A stretch of DNA of 64,000 nt from an uncultured Haliea sp. (GTDB lineage: Bacteria; Pseudomonadota; Gammaproteobacteria; Pseudomonadales; Halieaceae), in NCBI GenBank assembly GCA_947258585.1, contig CAMYIZ010000036.1, forward strand, positions 1 to 64,000, written 5' to 3'. This document shows, in pieces, positions 63,290 through 64,000 of this stretch (the first letter of the stretch is position 1; each line of letters starts with the position of its first letter). The notes under the pieces were generated by a model. That model did not search any database and was not told where the DNA came from. It was given only the letters and a program-made list of their open reading frames with translations. Made by a program: the position numbers and the translations under genes.

Positions 63290-64000
63290 CAGGAGGTGGC
63301 GGGGCGCCGTTTGCGCGGCCGGCGCCGGCGCGGTCGACTGCCGGCGCCATCGCCGGCTTCCTCGCCACCGGTGTCAATCATGGGCAGGTTCTGGTTCTCG
63401 GGCAGGGTCTGGAAATCGGTCCAGAAAGCCCCCACGTCCCCGGTCTCCTCCCCCGCCTGCTCGCGCAGCAACAGAAAGTCGTAGGCGGCGCGAAAGCGGC
63501 GGTTCTGCAGCAGTTCCCGAGCCTTGCGGCTGTTGCCTCGCTGCAGGCGCAGCTGGAATTCCCAGATTTCCCGCATCGGCATGGTGAAGCGGCGGGGAAT
63601 GGCCAGAGTCTGCAGGGCGCTGGTGACGACCTGCTGGGCGGCGCTGTGCATGGCCGCCACCGGGGGGTCACCCCGGTCGCGCAGCTGGTCCGCGAGGCGG
63701 TCGACCACGGGCCACAGCAGGGCCGCCAGCAGGAATGCCGGGGTGACCGGTTTGTCGGCACTAATCCGCTGGTCGGTACTGCGCATGGCGGCTTGCACCA
63801 GGCCCATGGCCACGCTGTCCTGGCGGATCTCATAGTCGCTGTCCGGAAACAGGTAGCGCAACAGGTCGTGTTCCAGCAGCTGTTGCAGAGTGCGCTCGGC
63901 ATACCCGGAAAAGAACAGCTTGAGGAACTCGTCAAACAGGCGCGCGGCCGGGATTTCCCGCAGCAGGTGAGCGCAGCGCGGGATCGCTGCCGCGGTCTCG
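63289..64000 (-). CDS. pcnB: Poly(A) polymerase I, C-terminal part (cut by window edge)
   Basis: About 237 codons of the C-terminal half, running off the right edge. It contains FDEFLKLFFSGYAERTLQQLLEHDLLRYLFPDSDYEI, the RNA-binding region typical of bacterial poly(A) polymerases, and FTMPMREIWEFQLRLQRGNSRKARELLQNRRFRAAYDFLLLRE, with a basic tail (RPRRRRPRKRRPAT). The catalytic domain is outside the window. pcnB-folK order is standard. Confidence 0.92.
   Translation of the reverse strand, partial: ETAAAIPRCAHLLREIPAARLFDEFLKLFFSGYAERTLQQLLEHDLLRYLFPDSDYEIRQDSVAMGLVQAAMRSTDQRISADKPVTPAFLLAALLWPVVDRLADQLRDRGDPPVAAMHSAAQQVVTSALQTLAIPRRFTMPMREIWEFQLRLQRGNSRKARELLQNRRFRAAYDFLLLREQAGEETGDVGAFWTDFQTLPENQNLPMIDTGGEEAGDGAGSRPRRRRPRKRRPATS

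Overview
The window is 64 kb of GC-rich DNA, mostly densely packed bacterial chromosome. Gene order (coaX-birA next to tRNA-Thr; metY-rimP-nusA-infB-rbfA-truB-rpsO-pnp; pcnB-folK-panB-panC), protein similarity and metabolism (liu leucine/isovalerate operon, hpd/fah tyrosine breakdown, TonB-dependent uptake, copper genes) point to a heterotrophic, probably marine Gammaproteobacterium, most likely near Halieaceae/Cellvibrionales. The family-level placement is inference; no marker gene for it lies in the window.

Layout. 1-2.1 kb: the tail of an IS481-like transposase, tRNA-Thr, and minus-strand birA-coaX. 2.3-10.2 kb: a SnoaL-like protein and the complete liuRABCDE operon (MerR regulator, isovaleryl-CoA dehydrogenase, methylcrotonyl-CoA carboxylase beta and alpha, methylglutaconyl-CoA hydratase, HMG-CoA lyase). 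A probable LiuR operator lies in front, and two inverted copies of a structured repeat sit between liuB and liuC. 10.3-18.1 kb: a small membrane protein, an Ada-AlkA fusion with a separate Ogt (alkylation repair), an exported metallo-beta-lactamase-fold protein, YdcH, CysQ, YrfG-HslR, a membrane GGDEF protein and a degenerate SGNH protein. 18.2-22.0 kb: dxs, a methyltransferase and a glycosyltransferase.

22.0-28.6 kb is a low-GC, foreign-looking insertion: a methyltransferase and a glycosyltransferase, a complete IS110/IS1111-type element, an internally deleted IS5 remnant, an Old-Yellow-Enzyme-type flavin/NAD oxidoreductase, and the C-terminal stub of a multicopper oxidase. 28.7-33.5 kb is a copper region: frameshifted copB, a small Cys/His-rich exported protein, a GNAT acetyltransferase, a DUF1624 membrane protein and divergent copCD. 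33.7-39.2 kb holds an amine or amino-acid catabolic cluster (class III aminotransferase, tartrate/malate-type dehydrogenase, succinate-semialdehyde-type dehydrogenase) beside an Lrp regulator and a GhrA-like reductase whose full-length frame begins with ATC. 39.4-42.6 kb is iron uptake (PepSY protein, siderophore receptor).

43.2-45.0 kb encodes a 579-residue isocitrate dehydrogenase with an internal duplication. Then come a ClC channel, hpd-fah, initiator tRNA-fMet and the transcription/translation operon rimP-nusA-infB-rbfA-truB, rpsO and pnp. rimP is preceded by a repeated hairpin leader. The right end has a ThDP-dependent acetolactate-synthase-like enzyme and minus-strand panC and pcnB-folK-dgk-panB. 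pcnB runs off the right edge.

The best candidates for something undescribed are the paired three-way-junction repeats inside the liu operon, the duplicated isocitrate dehydrogenase, the repeated hairpin leader of rimP, and the apparent ATC start of ghrA. I found no CRISPR array, prophage or recognisable defence system.
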